Shown: positions 32,709-44,415 of the stretch, piece by piece
Numbering within the stretch: the first letter of the stretch is position 1
Layout: each line of letters starts with the position of its first letter
Source of the DNA: Guillardia theta CCMP2712
Taxonomy: Eukaryota > Cryptophyceae > Pyrenomonadales > Geminigeraceae
Length of the DNA: 64,000 bases
NCBI RefSeq assembly: GCF_000315625.1
Contig: NW_005434634.1
Location: 267,340-331,339, forward strand
Direction of reading: 5' to 3'
Made by a program: the position numbers and the translations under genes
The notes under the pieces: model-generated
What the model saw: the letters and a program-made list of their open reading frames with translations, nothing else
What the model was told of the DNA's origin: nothing
The model's database searches: none

Positions 32709-34269
32709 TCCTGTGTATCGTACAGCTGATCTTGAGGCGGGTCGATATTCATTGTAATTAATGGTAGCAAAGTCTGTAGCAAAGTACGATTCATGGAATC
32801 GGGGGAGAGGGGGGGGGGGGGGGGGGGGGCTATCTTGACATCCTGCATGCAGGGTGAGAGACTTGGAGCAGCAGGACATGAACACACGCACAGCGATCGC
32901 TGGTTTCGCAAGCCCCTTGATCGCGTTCTCCATCACGATCCATTCTTGCTTCTCTCCGGATTTATCGTCTACAATCGTGCGCGTTCTGATCGCCACGTCA
33001 CTGCACATGCCAACGGAGGAATGCGTCTTGCCCGTGAAATTTCGGAACGAAGCGAGAGAGGAAGGGATGATTGACAGCATCCTGAGGGCAAGCATTACAC
33101 ATGCCACGGCAAAATCAGCGTGTTGGCGCTTGCTAGCAAAGAGAGGAGAGGAGAACCTTGAGGAAATCGATTTCTTTCCTGCCACGAGCACCGGACTGCA
33201 CAATCTTCAAGACAACCTTCGAGCAGCATGGAGCATGTTACTAACAGTTNNNNNNNNNNNNNNNNNNNNNNNNNNNNNNNNNNNNNNNNNNNNNNNNNNN
33301 NNNNNNNNNNNNNNNNNNNNNNNNNNNNNNNNNNNNNNNNNNNNNNNNNCGCATGGTGGATCGACGGAGTCAGCTGGTTCTGTCCCCCACCAGCCTCCCG
33401 AACGAGACCTGCGGTGGCGGGGGGTGTGATAGCAAGGGGGTACTTCTCGCTTGAAATTGGTGGGGTTATCAATAGAGAAAAAGAAGCACAAGAAGGGGTA
33501 GGTGTCCCGATCCTGACTTCAAATTTTGAAGGGGTGGGTACGCCGTTTTCCGGAAATACCACCATGTTCGAGATCCTGGCAGAAGCCGCGTGGCAGAAGA
33601 TCCTGAGCAAGTGAGGACAACTGTGTTGTGAAAACAACAAACACCAAACAAACAACTACAACAACAACTTGATCCTGCTCCTGCTCCTTCCCATGCTCCT
33701 ATCCCACCATGGTTATTCTTCCTGTTCACCTGCTTGCTTTGTATCGTTGTAGTGCACGAACCAATCTCTTTCACCATATACCAACGTCTACTTCCTCTTC
33801 CATGTGCTTGCTCATCTACTTCAATCGATGTCTCTTCCTGCATCATTGTCATTTTGTTTTTTGGATATGTTGGCTTCTTTTTCTTTCCAATCCGATCACC
33901 TGAGCATCCCCGTTGTTTGTCTGCTCACGTCTTGATGGCTCCTTCCCATCCTGGAAGCAAATGAGCTCAATCCATGACTCTTTCTTGCAGTGTTAAGGGG
34001 CCATTGGGTAAGTTCTACAACGACTCCGGGGCATCTGATCCCATGGCCGGAGGACATCCTTGAACGTGACAAGCAAATCTGATGATATTTTCTCAATAAA
34101 CTTTCTTTCCATCTCACAAAGCGATGTTCAAAGAAGCAGACAGCTTGTTGGAGATTTATTTTACGAAAAAATTCTTCTGCAATGGCGAACGTTGGATCTC
34201 ACGAGGGTCTATTCTTGTGAGGAGCTGCGTTAACAGATATCATTTGCTTCCACCACCTTTCCTCTTTCA
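32709..34269. other. No supported gene; interrupted by assembly gap
   Basis: An uninterrupted plus-strand frame runs from about 32879 into the gap, and another leaves it and stops near 33612. The opposite strand is equally open, and I recognise no motif in either. A poly-G run sits at 32810-32829 and a low-complexity CAACAA tract at 33627-33670. A gene may be hidden here, but it cannot be supported. Confidence 0.4.
33250..33349. other. Assembly gap (100 N)
   Basis: One hundred unknown bases, the usual fixed-length placeholder. True distance and content are unknown, and frames read across it should not be trusted. Confidence 1.
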
Positions 34270-34279
34270 AAAGAACGTG

Positions 34280-36527
34280 CAGCCTTCCCATACCTCAGCG
34301 CTGGCAGCGACAGTCTTGGTATCTGCAAGGAACCTGTTGAATTCATGATTAGTTGCAAAGCCACCCTGATGGCTTTTCTCCTAGAATGCAGACCTGTCGT
34401 AGTCCTTGTAGAGAACTCGTTCGTATCCTTCACTCGGCAGATGCTTCCTGAGCACAAATGTGCTATGGAACTGCTGGGCAAATTCGACCATCTTCGAGAT
34501 GTATGCGTCATTGCGAGGCAGCTTGAGGATGGCGATTCCTGCACCAGTTACTCTTGTCATCTCAGGCGGTTCGATCAGAACAGTAAACCTTTCAAGGCCG
34601 TACATGACATGAAATTCACTGCCCGGCATTGAGGACCCAGGCACAACATCTCTAGCTGCAGCTGAGTGAAGCTTCAGCTCGGGTGATACAGTTAGACAAA
34701 GATCACCTGCGGAATGTGCCATGGGGCGATCTCAAGATACGGCTCAACGTCGGAGATGGAGAAAGCCCCTGGTTTCCTAGTGTATAACGATCAATGACAA
34801 AGAAGAACAATGCGCATAATGTACGTGCTCTTCGCAGTTGACCCTCCTGTTCGGAACGGAGCGTGATTTTTCACCTGCTCGGCAGTTACATCATCTTCGT
34901 TATCACGCGACCTCCTTGACCTCGATTGCCTCGATGGTGCCATCGGGAAAAGTTACAATTGCATCGGGAGACGCTCCCATCAAAGGAATCGTCTGACCCC
35001 AGGAGACTTGACGGGATTTCAGGCATGCCACGTTATCCAAAGGCTGAGTTTCCAGCGGACACAATCCTATCTCGTGTACCACACCTCCAAGGCTCCCAAA
35101 GAAGTTCACAGCTGCCAGAATCGAAGTAGCTTCCTTCACGTTGCCAACAGATTCGTCAGAGCGTTTCTATCGTAACAAAGACATTTACTTGTGTGCTCCC
35201 CCATATCATTCTTGCCTGACCGACTGTCTGAACGTGGAATGTTGATCGCTGCACATTTCTAGGAAGCGGAGCATAATCATAGGGAAAAGTGGCTGTCGAT
35301 GACGATGTCCAAACGTCATCGGCGCTACATGCCGCACAGACTATAGTAAGCCGGTAATATCAGAATCAAATTTGAAAAACCTGCTTGGCGAAAATGATCT
35401 GGCCGTTTCCGTCTGTAGCTTGGACCTTTGCTTTCCCCGGTGACGGCGTGCAGCTCCTTTGGATTGGAAGGACTTGGCTGGCTGCTCTTCCATTCTTTCC
35501 TGCTGCATCACATATGTCGACTTGACAAGATCCTGAAGGGTGCATGGCGTTGCGATTAAGTGTTGCCAGGCATCGAGGACCTTTTCAAAGTGAGCAGAAC
35601 AACTGAAACGGTTGTCAGAACATTGGTACTCTACCTTATGATGACCAGACAAAGATCGTGGAATGTTCAACAACTTAGACGCCCACGGCTCGTAAAAGCC
35701 CAGAATGGACGCCATCCGACTTGCTCAGCGTCAGCTAAGGACTACTCGCACTTCTAAAACCTGGTCGTCAGTCGTCCGTTGTGGAGTAGAGCCCATTGTA
35801 ATGAATCTTGTCGGAACCTATGAAAGTCTTGCGGACCATTCACAGCAACTTCTGAGGGATCTGGTAGCTCTTGAAACAGAGGATGAGCCCTCAAATCCTC
35901 CATGTCAACCTAAAGCATCTGTCACAGCTATTGCCTTGGCAATCTCAGAACACAACCGCTCTCCAAAGCAAATTAGGATAATTCCCGGACAATGGCCCGG
36001 TCCAAAGTCGATCATCTTGGCTTGCTTGAGATTTCCTGCTAGAACCCTTCTTTTCACGTCTTGAAGTTGAGCTCAACACCGTAGTTGTTGTGTTTGCGGA
36101 ATTCGCCTCAGGATGGTCAGGCAATGCAGCGATCTGAATAGAATCGTCCGTCGACGCAAGGATATCCTCGTCAGAGAGGTGTTGGAACTTGAAGTTCTTC
36201 ATGGGATTTATTGGAGCCGCTTCCTCAGATTCGCAGATTTCAGCCTGTACATCCGATCCCTTAGAGGTTGCTGGTAGTTGACAACCGTTGGCATGCTTCT
36301 GAAGTAGCTTCAAGCCCTTGAAATAATTGATTTGTACGTGCGGATTTTGTTTCATCGCTGTTCGTACAATCTGCTGATTATTTTTGTCGGGATTCAAACG
36401 TCGGGTAGCTTGTAAGATGGCAAGCAGGTCGTCTGGAAAAAAACTTCCATTCAGCCTCACGTTTTCTCTTGTACAACTCACCTGAATTCGTGGGGTCTCT
36501 GAGGGAAGCCTGCATTGCTGACTCCAT
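34280..36527 (-). CDS. YqaJ-type PD-(D/E)XK nuclease (viral recombinase-like)
   Basis: Minus-strand multi-exon gene. ATG 36527 (MESAMQASLRDPTNS) splices into DDLLAILQATRRLNPDKN, a helical/basic region, then an acidic Ser-rich linker. The nuclease domain starts with DSLQWALLHNGRLTTSRM, the family R-x-G-x-(I/L)TAS entry. It goes on through VQTVGQARMIWGST, then GASPDAIV and IEAIEVKEV, which provide the catalytic D and E-x-K. HIPQLQLEMLCLGPQC, PRNDAYISKMVEF and the final DYDR|FLADTKTV follow. All core residues are kept. YqaJ/lambda-exonuclease domains degrade DNA ends in recombination. They are carried by phages, by large DNA viruses and, in eukaryotes, by algae and other protists, often in many copies. 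The 3' end is approximate: the last exon reads …TVAASAE and then meets a GTATGG donor or stop. Confidence 0.7.
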
Positions 36528-37129
36528 TTTCTAACAAGATAATTCTTATGCGTGTGCTGCTGCAAAAATCTCTCTTTCACCTTGTGGAGGCTGAGACTTC
36601 TGACTTGGCCCGGCTGAAAGACACACAGGAAAGCCTCGCTTGAATCCACAACGATCAAAAGCACAAGAACTTGGTAACAGAAGTCAGTTTCTTCATATCA
36701 ATTTATCACATGTTATTCTTGTGATGATCAGAAGGAAAATGTTTGCTGACTACGGCACTTTTCTCAAAGAATCGTACAAGATTCACTTCCGACCCTTCCA
36801 TTCCTGTCCTAAATGTGTCCCGCGCATGCCCCGCCCCGCGATGCAAGTCACAGCCATCCCGCTTCTTTCTTTTCTTCTCATCGAATCCTCGGCATTCTTC
36901 TCTGCTGTCTCTCCCCCGCCATCGCTCTTACCCGCAAGTTTCATCTTCACGAAGCCATGACCATCGCTCTTTACAAGACTGCACAAAAAAAGAAGAGGGA
37001 CAGCAAAGTTCTCCTAGGCTGGGAGATACGCCAAATGTCTCCTGTGTGCAAATCTGAAATATTGCTTTAAATTTCAAATTATAACGAAAATTCAAGGGCA
37101 ACCCCACAAATGATTGAAACGACTCGTAC
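36528..37129. other. Intergenic, nothing recognised
   Basis: The sequence contains the putative 5' leader of the YqaJ gene and small overlapping ORFs on both strands, none with a recognisable motif. Confidence 0.4.
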
Positions 37130-37795
37130 GGGTCCTCTCCATGAAATATTACTAGGGGGTTGCCTTGCCTCACTGAAATCATGCAAAGGGGTGGGGTGAT
37201 CAAGTAGGCTAGTTCAGAGGGGTAGTGGTCTGGTTGTTGGCCATGGCAGGTGGTGGGTTCAAGAAGGGAGTAATGGGGTAGTGGCGTGTCAGGTACTTCA
37301 GGATAAGGGTAGGCGGTCATATTATAGGGGATCAGGGCCAACAGGATAGGGTGGTGGTGGTGGTGGTGTAGATTGAAATTCTTCGGGGTGTAGAGAGTCA
37401 GCAATAAAGCATGGGTAAATTGAGTATGGTGGGTGGGTAGGAAACGATGTGGGTGGGTAGCTCCGTTTTATGGTGGGGTGAAGGAATGTTACAGTTGGGT
37501 AGGGTCAAACAGTGGGGTGGGGGTCATGTTTGGAAATGTATGAAAGTATGGTGGGGTACAGGTAAATAGTTGGAGGAAGAGGTTTGAAGCAGGGGAACGT
37601 TTCAGGGGTGGGGTGGTATGTGGAGCCCTAGGGGTGGAGTACCCTAGTGTGAATCATGGATGCTCGACATATGGAAAAGGTGGGTAGCAATCGCACCGTA
37701 CCGGGGGTACCACAAGATTGTAACAGAAGGGGGTAGGGGTGGTTGGCTTTGTTCTTCAGGGAGGGTGGGTAGGGTAGGGACGCAAGCAGAGCACA
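37130..37795 (+). repeat. G/T-skewed tract with GGGTGGGTAGG words
   Basis: About 650 bp with extreme G+T on the plus strand. There are repeated GTGGGGTA, GGGTGGGTAG and GGTAGGG words but no fixed period. It ends at the ATG of citrate synthase. Shorter stretches of the same type occur at 2755-2960 and 58210-58420 (plus) and, on the opposite strand, at 41550-41790, 45280-45330 and 57930-58040. They could form G-quadruplexes. Their origin and role are unknown. Confidence 0.7.
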
Positions 37796-37797
37796 GC

Positions 37798-40212
37798 ATG
37801 CTGACCCGCTTCCGACCGGCAGCCGCCCGCATGGTGAGAAAAACTGAAGAGAACAGGCAGAGCATTGGAGAACCTGTTGTCCTTACAACTAGGACATGCT
37901 TGCTCCACGTTCTCAGTCTATCTGCAACTCATCTCGAACTTTCCCCCCTTGCAACTCAAACCTTGTGGCCCCTCCAGATTTCGTGCATGCCCTGTACTTG
38001 CTGCCGGTGCAAGATCACGAAATTGAATTTTTCGCATGAAGTTTGTATCGTGACATATAGGTTTCTGTTTACACCATGTCCATTGGTTCTCGAACGACCG
38101 CCAAAGTTGAAGGAACATGATGTGACGTATGCTTTCAGGTGTGCGGCAAGCATGCGAAAAAATTCATCAGGGCATTTTCGTCAGAAGCTGTTAGTTGCTA
38201 CGATGATATATTTCTTTGCTGATGAAAGCTTGCAGAGCCTCAAGGATGTTTTCTCGGACAAAATTCCAAAGTGGCAGAAGGAGATCGCCGACATCAAATC
38301 CATGTACGGTGACAAGGTGCTGGGCACGTGCACGGTGGAGCAAGCGTACGGTGGGATGAGGAGCGTCAAGTCTCTTGTTTACGAGACATCTTTGCTGGAT
38401 CCTGTTGAGGTTGGACTATCGCTCTCTGAGGAGACGAGGAGACTGATTGTGAGCCAGGGAATCCGATTTCGAGGGTATTCCATTCCCGAATGCCAGAAAG
38501 TTCTGCCTAAGGCTCCTGTGAGGATCGTGATTTGATTCATGGACTGTTCTAATCGTATTGTGATGAAGGGTGGTGAAGAACCTCTTCCTGAAGCGCTTCT
38601 ATGGCTTCTGATGACGGGTGATGTTCCCACGGACTCCCAAGTGAAGGTACCGGTGGATCTCGGAAGGTTGAGTTGCATGCCGATTTCTTGAGGCAGAACC
38701 TCATCGATGACATGAATAAGAGGGCCGTCCTTCCTGAATGGATCGAGAAGACGTATGTCACGAAGAGCAACGATGTTTTTCTGAGCACCTGGGCAGGATT
38801 TTGAACTTTCCAAAGGACCTCCACCCCATGACCCAGTTTTCTATGGGAATCTTAGCCTGCCAGAAGGAGTCGCAGTTTGCAGCAGCGTACTGAGATGCGC
38901 TCTTGATGTCTCACACATGAACATGAACTTTTCAGATACCAGCGTGGTATCAAGAAATCGGAATACTGGACTTATTGCTTTGAGGACATGCTCACCTGCA
39001 TTGCACGTCTGCCCCGAATTGCAGCCTTGATTTACAGAAATGTGTTCAAAGATGGAAAGATTACTCCCATGGTACTCTTTCCACACACGTTTGGAGGAAT
39101 GGTGATTTGAATTTCTTGACAGGAAAACAAGTCCGACATGTCAGCAAACTTCTGCAAGATGCTCGGTAAATGGATCTTGATCGAAGGGGAAGGTGCAAGA
39201 TCTGATTTCTTTGTCTTAGGATTTTCTGATGCAAACTTCATCGAGCTGATGCGTCTGTACCTGACTATCCACTCTGATCATGAGGGAGGCAATGTTTCTG
39301 CACACACCTGCCATTTGGTGGGCTCTGCCTTGTCCGACCCGTACCTTGCTCTTTCTGCGTCCATGAATGGACTGGCTGGTCCCTTGCACGGTATGAGAGA
39401 TTTTGGATCTCTTGCTTGTCCTGTTGTCAAGTGATTGTTCTTCTGTAGGTCTTGCCAACCAGGAAGTCTTGCGTTTCATCAAACAATTCAAGGCAGACAT
39501 GGGTTCAAAACAGATTACACCGGATTCAGTGAAAGAACAATGTTGGAAGGTGGATTGTGAGCCGCAGCTACATATTGAAGCATAATCCATCTGTAGGTGT
39601 TGAACAGTGGGCGTGTGATTCCAGGATACGGTCACGCTGTCTTGAGAAAAACGGATCCTCGCTTCACCTGCCAAGTAAGCATGAGGACATCATGGCGGCC
39701 AAGGTTGGCTCAGTTCGAATCTTTTGTCTAAGACATCTCTCAGGCGGAGTTTGCCAAGAAGCACATCAAGAATGACGAGTTGGTTGACCTTGTCAGCCTC
39801 ATGTATGAGGTGATCCTTCCCCATGCCAAAGATGGACTCTGATCGTCCTTCAGGTGGCTCCCCAAGTCTTGACAGAGCATGGAAAGACCAAGAATCCATG
39901 GCCCAACGTTGATGCCCACAGTGGGGTGCTGTTGGTACACTATGGCTTGGTAAGGAATGCATGCTCTGCAAGACGAACATTGAGCTTTCGTATTAGACGG
40001 AAGAAAATTTCTACACGGTGATGTTCGGAGTGGGGCGAGCCCTTGGAGTTCTTCCCATGTTGACCATCAGGTATGTTCTGAATGCAAACCAAGATTGTTT
40101 TGTGATCGGGTGCAGTCGTGCTTTGGGATTCTCGTTGGAGCGACCAAAGTCTCTGACTACTGAGGCTATCAAGAAGTCAATGGAAATCATGTATCCTCAC
40201 GGACACACTTAA
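37798..40212 (+). CDS. Citrate synthase, mitochondrial
   Basis: Plus-strand gene of about 12 exons. ATG 37798 opens a basic presequence ([12 protein letters not shown]) that ends at a GTGAGA donor. The first catalytic-domain exon reads [16 protein letters not shown] and [19 protein letters not shown], spliced to [13 protein letters not shown]. Then follow [66 protein letters not shown] (catalytic His), [10 protein letters not shown] (second catalytic His), [17 protein letters not shown] (the region of the substrate-binding Arg and catalytic Asp), [11 protein letters not shown] and [18 protein letters not shown]. It ends [13 protein letters not shown] and TAA 40210-40212. This is the eukaryotic mitochondrial type, condensing acetyl-CoA with oxaloacetate. 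The sequence looks complete and functional. Introns are about 45-60 bp except the first, which is a few hundred bp. Confidence 0.93.
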
Positions 40213-40423
40213 ACCGCGCTGCGTATGGTTGTATTGCCAAAGGGTTAATGATGATCGGCTCGTCAAAGCTCTAGAGCTCATAAATTATTGTGATTGTTTT
40301 CTCGCTTTGCGCGTTGTCTATTCCAATCTTGGCAACGAGAGCGGAACTCAATTTAGTGTCGATGCACATTAATGAAGATTGCTGAAAGTTTCTTTTGTAC
40401 AATCAACTAGAAACATTCCTCGT

Positions 40424-41097
40424 CTAGAACTTGATTTCTTCTAGATCGTCGTCATCAAGAATGCTGGTCTTTCCTAGGTCGTCAACTCGAAACTTTGAAG
40501 CTTCTGCGGTCGTGCGCGGCTGAGCTTCCACCCGTGCATTCACCCCCTTGTTCGTCATGTGTATCCTCGGCATGACACTCTTGAGAGCGCTGCTCACTTT
40601 GCTACCAGCATTCTTAACGCCGTGAAGGCCCGAGTGATACCTTGTGGAGTCTTCGATGTAGACCTCACCCTCCTCGTCCTCCATCATCCCGACCTCATCT
40701 CCTCTAGACGTGTGGCTGGTGTTGAGATGCTTCAACTTGTCTCCGAGTTTCGCAATCGTCTGACGTCGCCTGCTGCCTTCCTGTCCAAGGATCGCTGTTG
40801 CAACACTTGTCGACAAGTGTTGCTCGCTGTTTTGCCTCATGGAATCGTTTTTCTCTTCTGTACAAGAGGAGGGAGTAAGGGTGGTAGGAAGGGGGCAGGG
40901 AGGGAGAATCATGAGAATTTACGTGTATGGTGCGGGGTTGGTAAGAGGAGGGAGGGTAGGCAGATACGCATTGGCAACAGGAAGTGGGTGAATCGAATTC
41001 AAAGCACCATACCTTTCGTCAATCCAAGGAACTTTCTTCGCCTATGGTTCACCTTGAGCAATTGTTTTGAGGTCTCAAGTATCATACCTGCTTCCAT
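40424..41097 (-). CDS. Small acidic helical protein, unrecognised (weakly SNARE-like)
   Basis: Two probable exons. A tiny first exon at ATG 41097 (MEA) has a GTATGA donor. After about 190 bp the second exon begins at a TGTACAG acceptor and reads EEKNDSMRQNSEQHL … SVATAILGQEGSRRRQTIAKLGDKL, finishing with DDDLEEIKF and TAG at 40424. The RRRQTIAKL region with flanking heptads is faintly like a Qb/Qc SNARE helix, but no membrane anchor follows. It is best called hypothetical. It is convergent with citrate synthase, about 210 bp away. Confidence 0.4.
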
Positions 41098-41561
41098 CCT
41101 TTCCTAGAAAAGCCAGAGAAAGCTTGGAATGGTCTTGAATAACATGTTCCCCCTTTTGACAAACGCGATTTCAGCTTGTTCAAAACAAAAGAAGAATTTG
41201 AAATGGGATCAAGCAAACCAAGAGATGACAGAGATAGAAAGGATATCCTGACAGATATATCTTGATACCATGAAAGATTGTACCTTGCATGCACAGTTGC
41301 CGAGCAACGGAAGCGGACAAAACATTAAAACAACACAAAACAAAAGGGGGCACAACAGCGAAGAGCGTGGCATGACATCAGAATACAGGTTAACACGTTG
41401 ATACGAGAGATATCGAGTGTCTTCACATCAGCATCATCAGCATGCTTCATTCTGCTGCTCCTCTTCTCTTCCCTCCACCACTCAACACCCCATCGGGCTT
41501 ACCTCTCCATGTTGCGCCATCGTACCAGGTGTAATAGCGGATGTTGGCAGACCAGGGGACA

Positions 41562-41625
41562 AACCACCCCCCACCCTGCCCCCACCCTGCCCCCACCCTG
41601 CCCCCACCCTGCCCCCACCCCTCGG
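41562..41625. repeat. Tandem CCCCACCCTGC repeat
   Basis: About five copies of an 11-bp unit (CCCCCACCCTG), lying roughly 170 bp upstream of the ankyrin-CaaX gene. It is the C-rich face of the same G-rich vocabulary seen at 37130-37795. Confidence 0.9.
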
Positions 41626-41796
41626 TGTACCAAATAGACACCTCGTGAACTATTTTTCCCCACCCCCTGCACCCCCTCACCCTAGACTTTTCCAGATATT
41701 TTCCGTTTTACCTGTACCCTTGTAGTCCAGATTTACTGAAATGTACCCCTTATTGGTATACCCACCCCCCAAGAAGACTCACAGTGTCAAACCAAT

Positions 41797-44379
41797 GACC
41801 CAGGCTTCGTCAACAACCTTACCCCTTCCCAAAAATGGTTTGACCACCAATGGCGTACGACGGACAAGAGAGGCGGAGGAGGGCGAGGGGCGAGGAGACA
41901 CCTGGACGACATGTGGAGGTAAGGCAACGAAGCTTGATGGCCTTGTTGAGATAGAGACTCTCGCTCGCTCACGGTTGGTTCACTCATCCTTACAAGCCAA
42001 GGGCCATTGGTTTATGCCGAATGAGATTCTGCAAGACGTTCTTTACTCTCAAGCATCATCAGATTTCACTTTCAAGGAAGACCATGAGATATCTCCTAGC
42101 CCGGGGATCTGTTGCAACGAAACCAAGTCATACAAAATGTTAGAAATACGGCAGGAAATGCACAACATTCGACCGCATACCAGCGCGAACATACATGCAG
42201 AGTTCTGCTCCGCGATGGCCGATGCTGCTAGGGAGAAGGTGTATCAGGACGCGATGAACGAGCTGCATGAGGTGATCATCCAACACAAGAACGACAACTT
42301 AGAGCGCAGTATGACCCCATTTGAAGTTGAAAGCACCCACCGAATAACTTTGACCCCCGAGTCATCACCGGAGATTCCTCCGTCCAACGAGACCGAGGAT
42401 GAGATTCAGGAGGTGGACGATAAGTACAGGATCTTTCGTACAGAGTCTCCTTTGAGACACATCGGCTTCAAAGAGCTCACTCCCGTGACCTACGTCCCGC
42501 CGCCGCTGCTGCAGGTCCTTTCTCCCCAGGCATCGTTCCGCGCAGGACCGCAGCAGCTTCTCAGTACGATAGAAATTCAGCCAATAAATCTCCTTGAGGA
42601 GAAGAAAGCAGCTGAGGAGGAACAAGTTGCTCCGACGGAGCTTGTCCAAACCTTCAGTCGAGTGATGAAGGTCAGGAGCGATAATTTGATAAATGTGAGC
42701 TTAACTCTCTGTGCATTTTCTTATAGTTTCTGACATCATGACCTTGTTCAAACAACAGGACACTGGCAGCTTGTTTGAGGCTATTCAGAATGAAGATACA
42801 CGCCGAGTATTCTGACAAAATCTATCTTGTGGGTAATTGATTGGCGTCTATTAGGTGAAAGACCTAATAACACATGGAGTTGATTTGCATTCAACCTATG
42901 GACTGGTAATTCCTATCCTAATCATATGACCAGTGTCCTATTTGATGGTTTCCTGGTATTCTTGTACATCTCTGTGTCATATTCGCGCACACAGATCGTT
43001 GACTTGCGATCCGCTAGTACAACTGCACTGCATTGCACAAAGCTTCAGGGATTGGATGTCTAGAGATTACAAAACTTCTGCTCGAACGTGGGGCCAACAT
43101 CAATGCACGGGATTGCTCAGACCAAACTCCTCTTGATTGGTTAGATACACTTGCACTGTCACATATCGACATTGATCCTCGATCAGGGCTTGTATGGGGC
43201 TGGGATGTGAATTTGATGGAAAGGATAGCCGCTACAAGCCATTGTATCCTCTCTTTCTCAATGTCTTGCTGATCTTGTGACATGTGGTGCTGTAGATCGA
43301 GAACAGAAGTTGGTCGAAGCTTTGTTGACGGACTAGGAGTGAGCCACAGTTCGCCTGAATTCAACTGTCCTTACGTACTTGTATAAGGTCCAAACAAGAT
43401 TGAACAACTTTCGGAGAGCCAATATTAGTGCTGTGAGATTTGCAAGTCATGAACTCTCTGTCTCATTGTTTGAGAGCAGATTAGTGATACTGGGAGGGGT
43501 TACGTTGAAGCCGCCACTCTCAAAGGTTTCTATTACATAATCGCATGTGGGAAGGTGATTTATCTTGTCTGTTCAATCTTGTGCTAAAAATTACCGTCGT
43601 GCAGATTGATCAAATCGTCAATCAGTTCACGCCGGGGATGACACTTGATGAATACATGTAGTACTTTTCTCTCTCACTTTCTTTATGCCCCATGCAACAC
43701 ACTGCAATGACATCTTGCCGTGAAAACTAGAAAACTAAATTTCCCCGTCGTGCATCGTAAATCTGAAGCAGAAAGGTGATGCAGGGTAAAAGAAACAAAT
43801 TCTGGCTGATTTGAATGAGCAGATGGGTTGCGAAACTGTTCACCATCGCCGAGCTTCGGCGAGGAGGAGGTCTCCGACAGCTTGAGCTTCACTTGCTCGA
43901 GAGGGCAGAGGCCCTTGTACAGAGACTCCTTGCGGGCTCATGGTAGACGAGAGCTTTCCCCCTTGCCTGTCTCCTGACTTTCACCACTTGATTCTCTCCT
44001 CCTCTCTTAGCCTTATACTGATTTGCACGAGTGACACAATCACAGGAGCAAGAAAATGAAGATCCCTGCGAGGCAACGGGGAAAGCAGCTCCAGTAATCT
44101 CTACTGTTGTGCACGGTCTAATCCGTAATGATTACTTCTCAGATATGCCATCGTAAGGATGAAGAACCTACTTTCTTCTGAACATGTCTGTCACGTGCAC
44201 ATGATCTCTCAGTGAGACAAACTTAACTATTCTCTGACCAAGCCTGATTGTCGCTTCTTTCCAGGTTTGAAGAAGAGATGAGAGACATCGAATTAGAGCC
44301 TATGGTTCGTCATTATGAGAGATGGTGCGATGTGGCTAGTGCTTCAGATCTCCGAAATTCAAGATGTTCGATAATGTAA
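41797..44379 (+). CDS. Ankyrin-repeat protein with C-terminal CaaX box
   Basis: Plus-strand multi-exon gene. A long first exon (to about 42693) is acidic and not recognised. Later exons give ankyrin repeats: SLFEAIQNEDTRRV, VKDLITHGVDLHSTYG, and TALHKASGIGCLEITKLLLE with RGANINARDCSDQTPLDWL. These are followed by GYVEAATLKGFYYIIACG, IDQIVNQFTPGMTLDEYM and a penultimate exon (EQENEDPCEATGKAAPV…). The last exon, FEEEMRDIELEPMVRHYERW, ends RCSIM and TAA 44377-44379. The terminal C-S-I-M fits a CaaX box, and Met at X favours farnesylation, so membrane attachment is predicted. The start codon is uncertain, since the frame is open further upstream to 41741. Exons between 43280 and 43480 are uncertain too. 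Confidence 0.6.
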
Positions 44380-44415
44380 ATGTATAATAAAAATGTTGTA
44401 AACAGCTATTTTCTA

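Noticed and set aside
32688-33203. 172-codon minus-strand ORF
   Set aside because: The opposite strand is equally open, there is no motif, and it overlaps the end of the PhyH gene and a poly-G run. Left as unassigned.
33228-33655. ORFs spanning the run of N
   Set aside because: They are artificial: the gap length is a placeholder, so the frame on the far side is unrelated.
37130-37795. Telomere at an internal site
   Set aside because: There is no constant unit such as TTTAGGG repeated in register; only loosely related G/T words, with normal genes on both sides.
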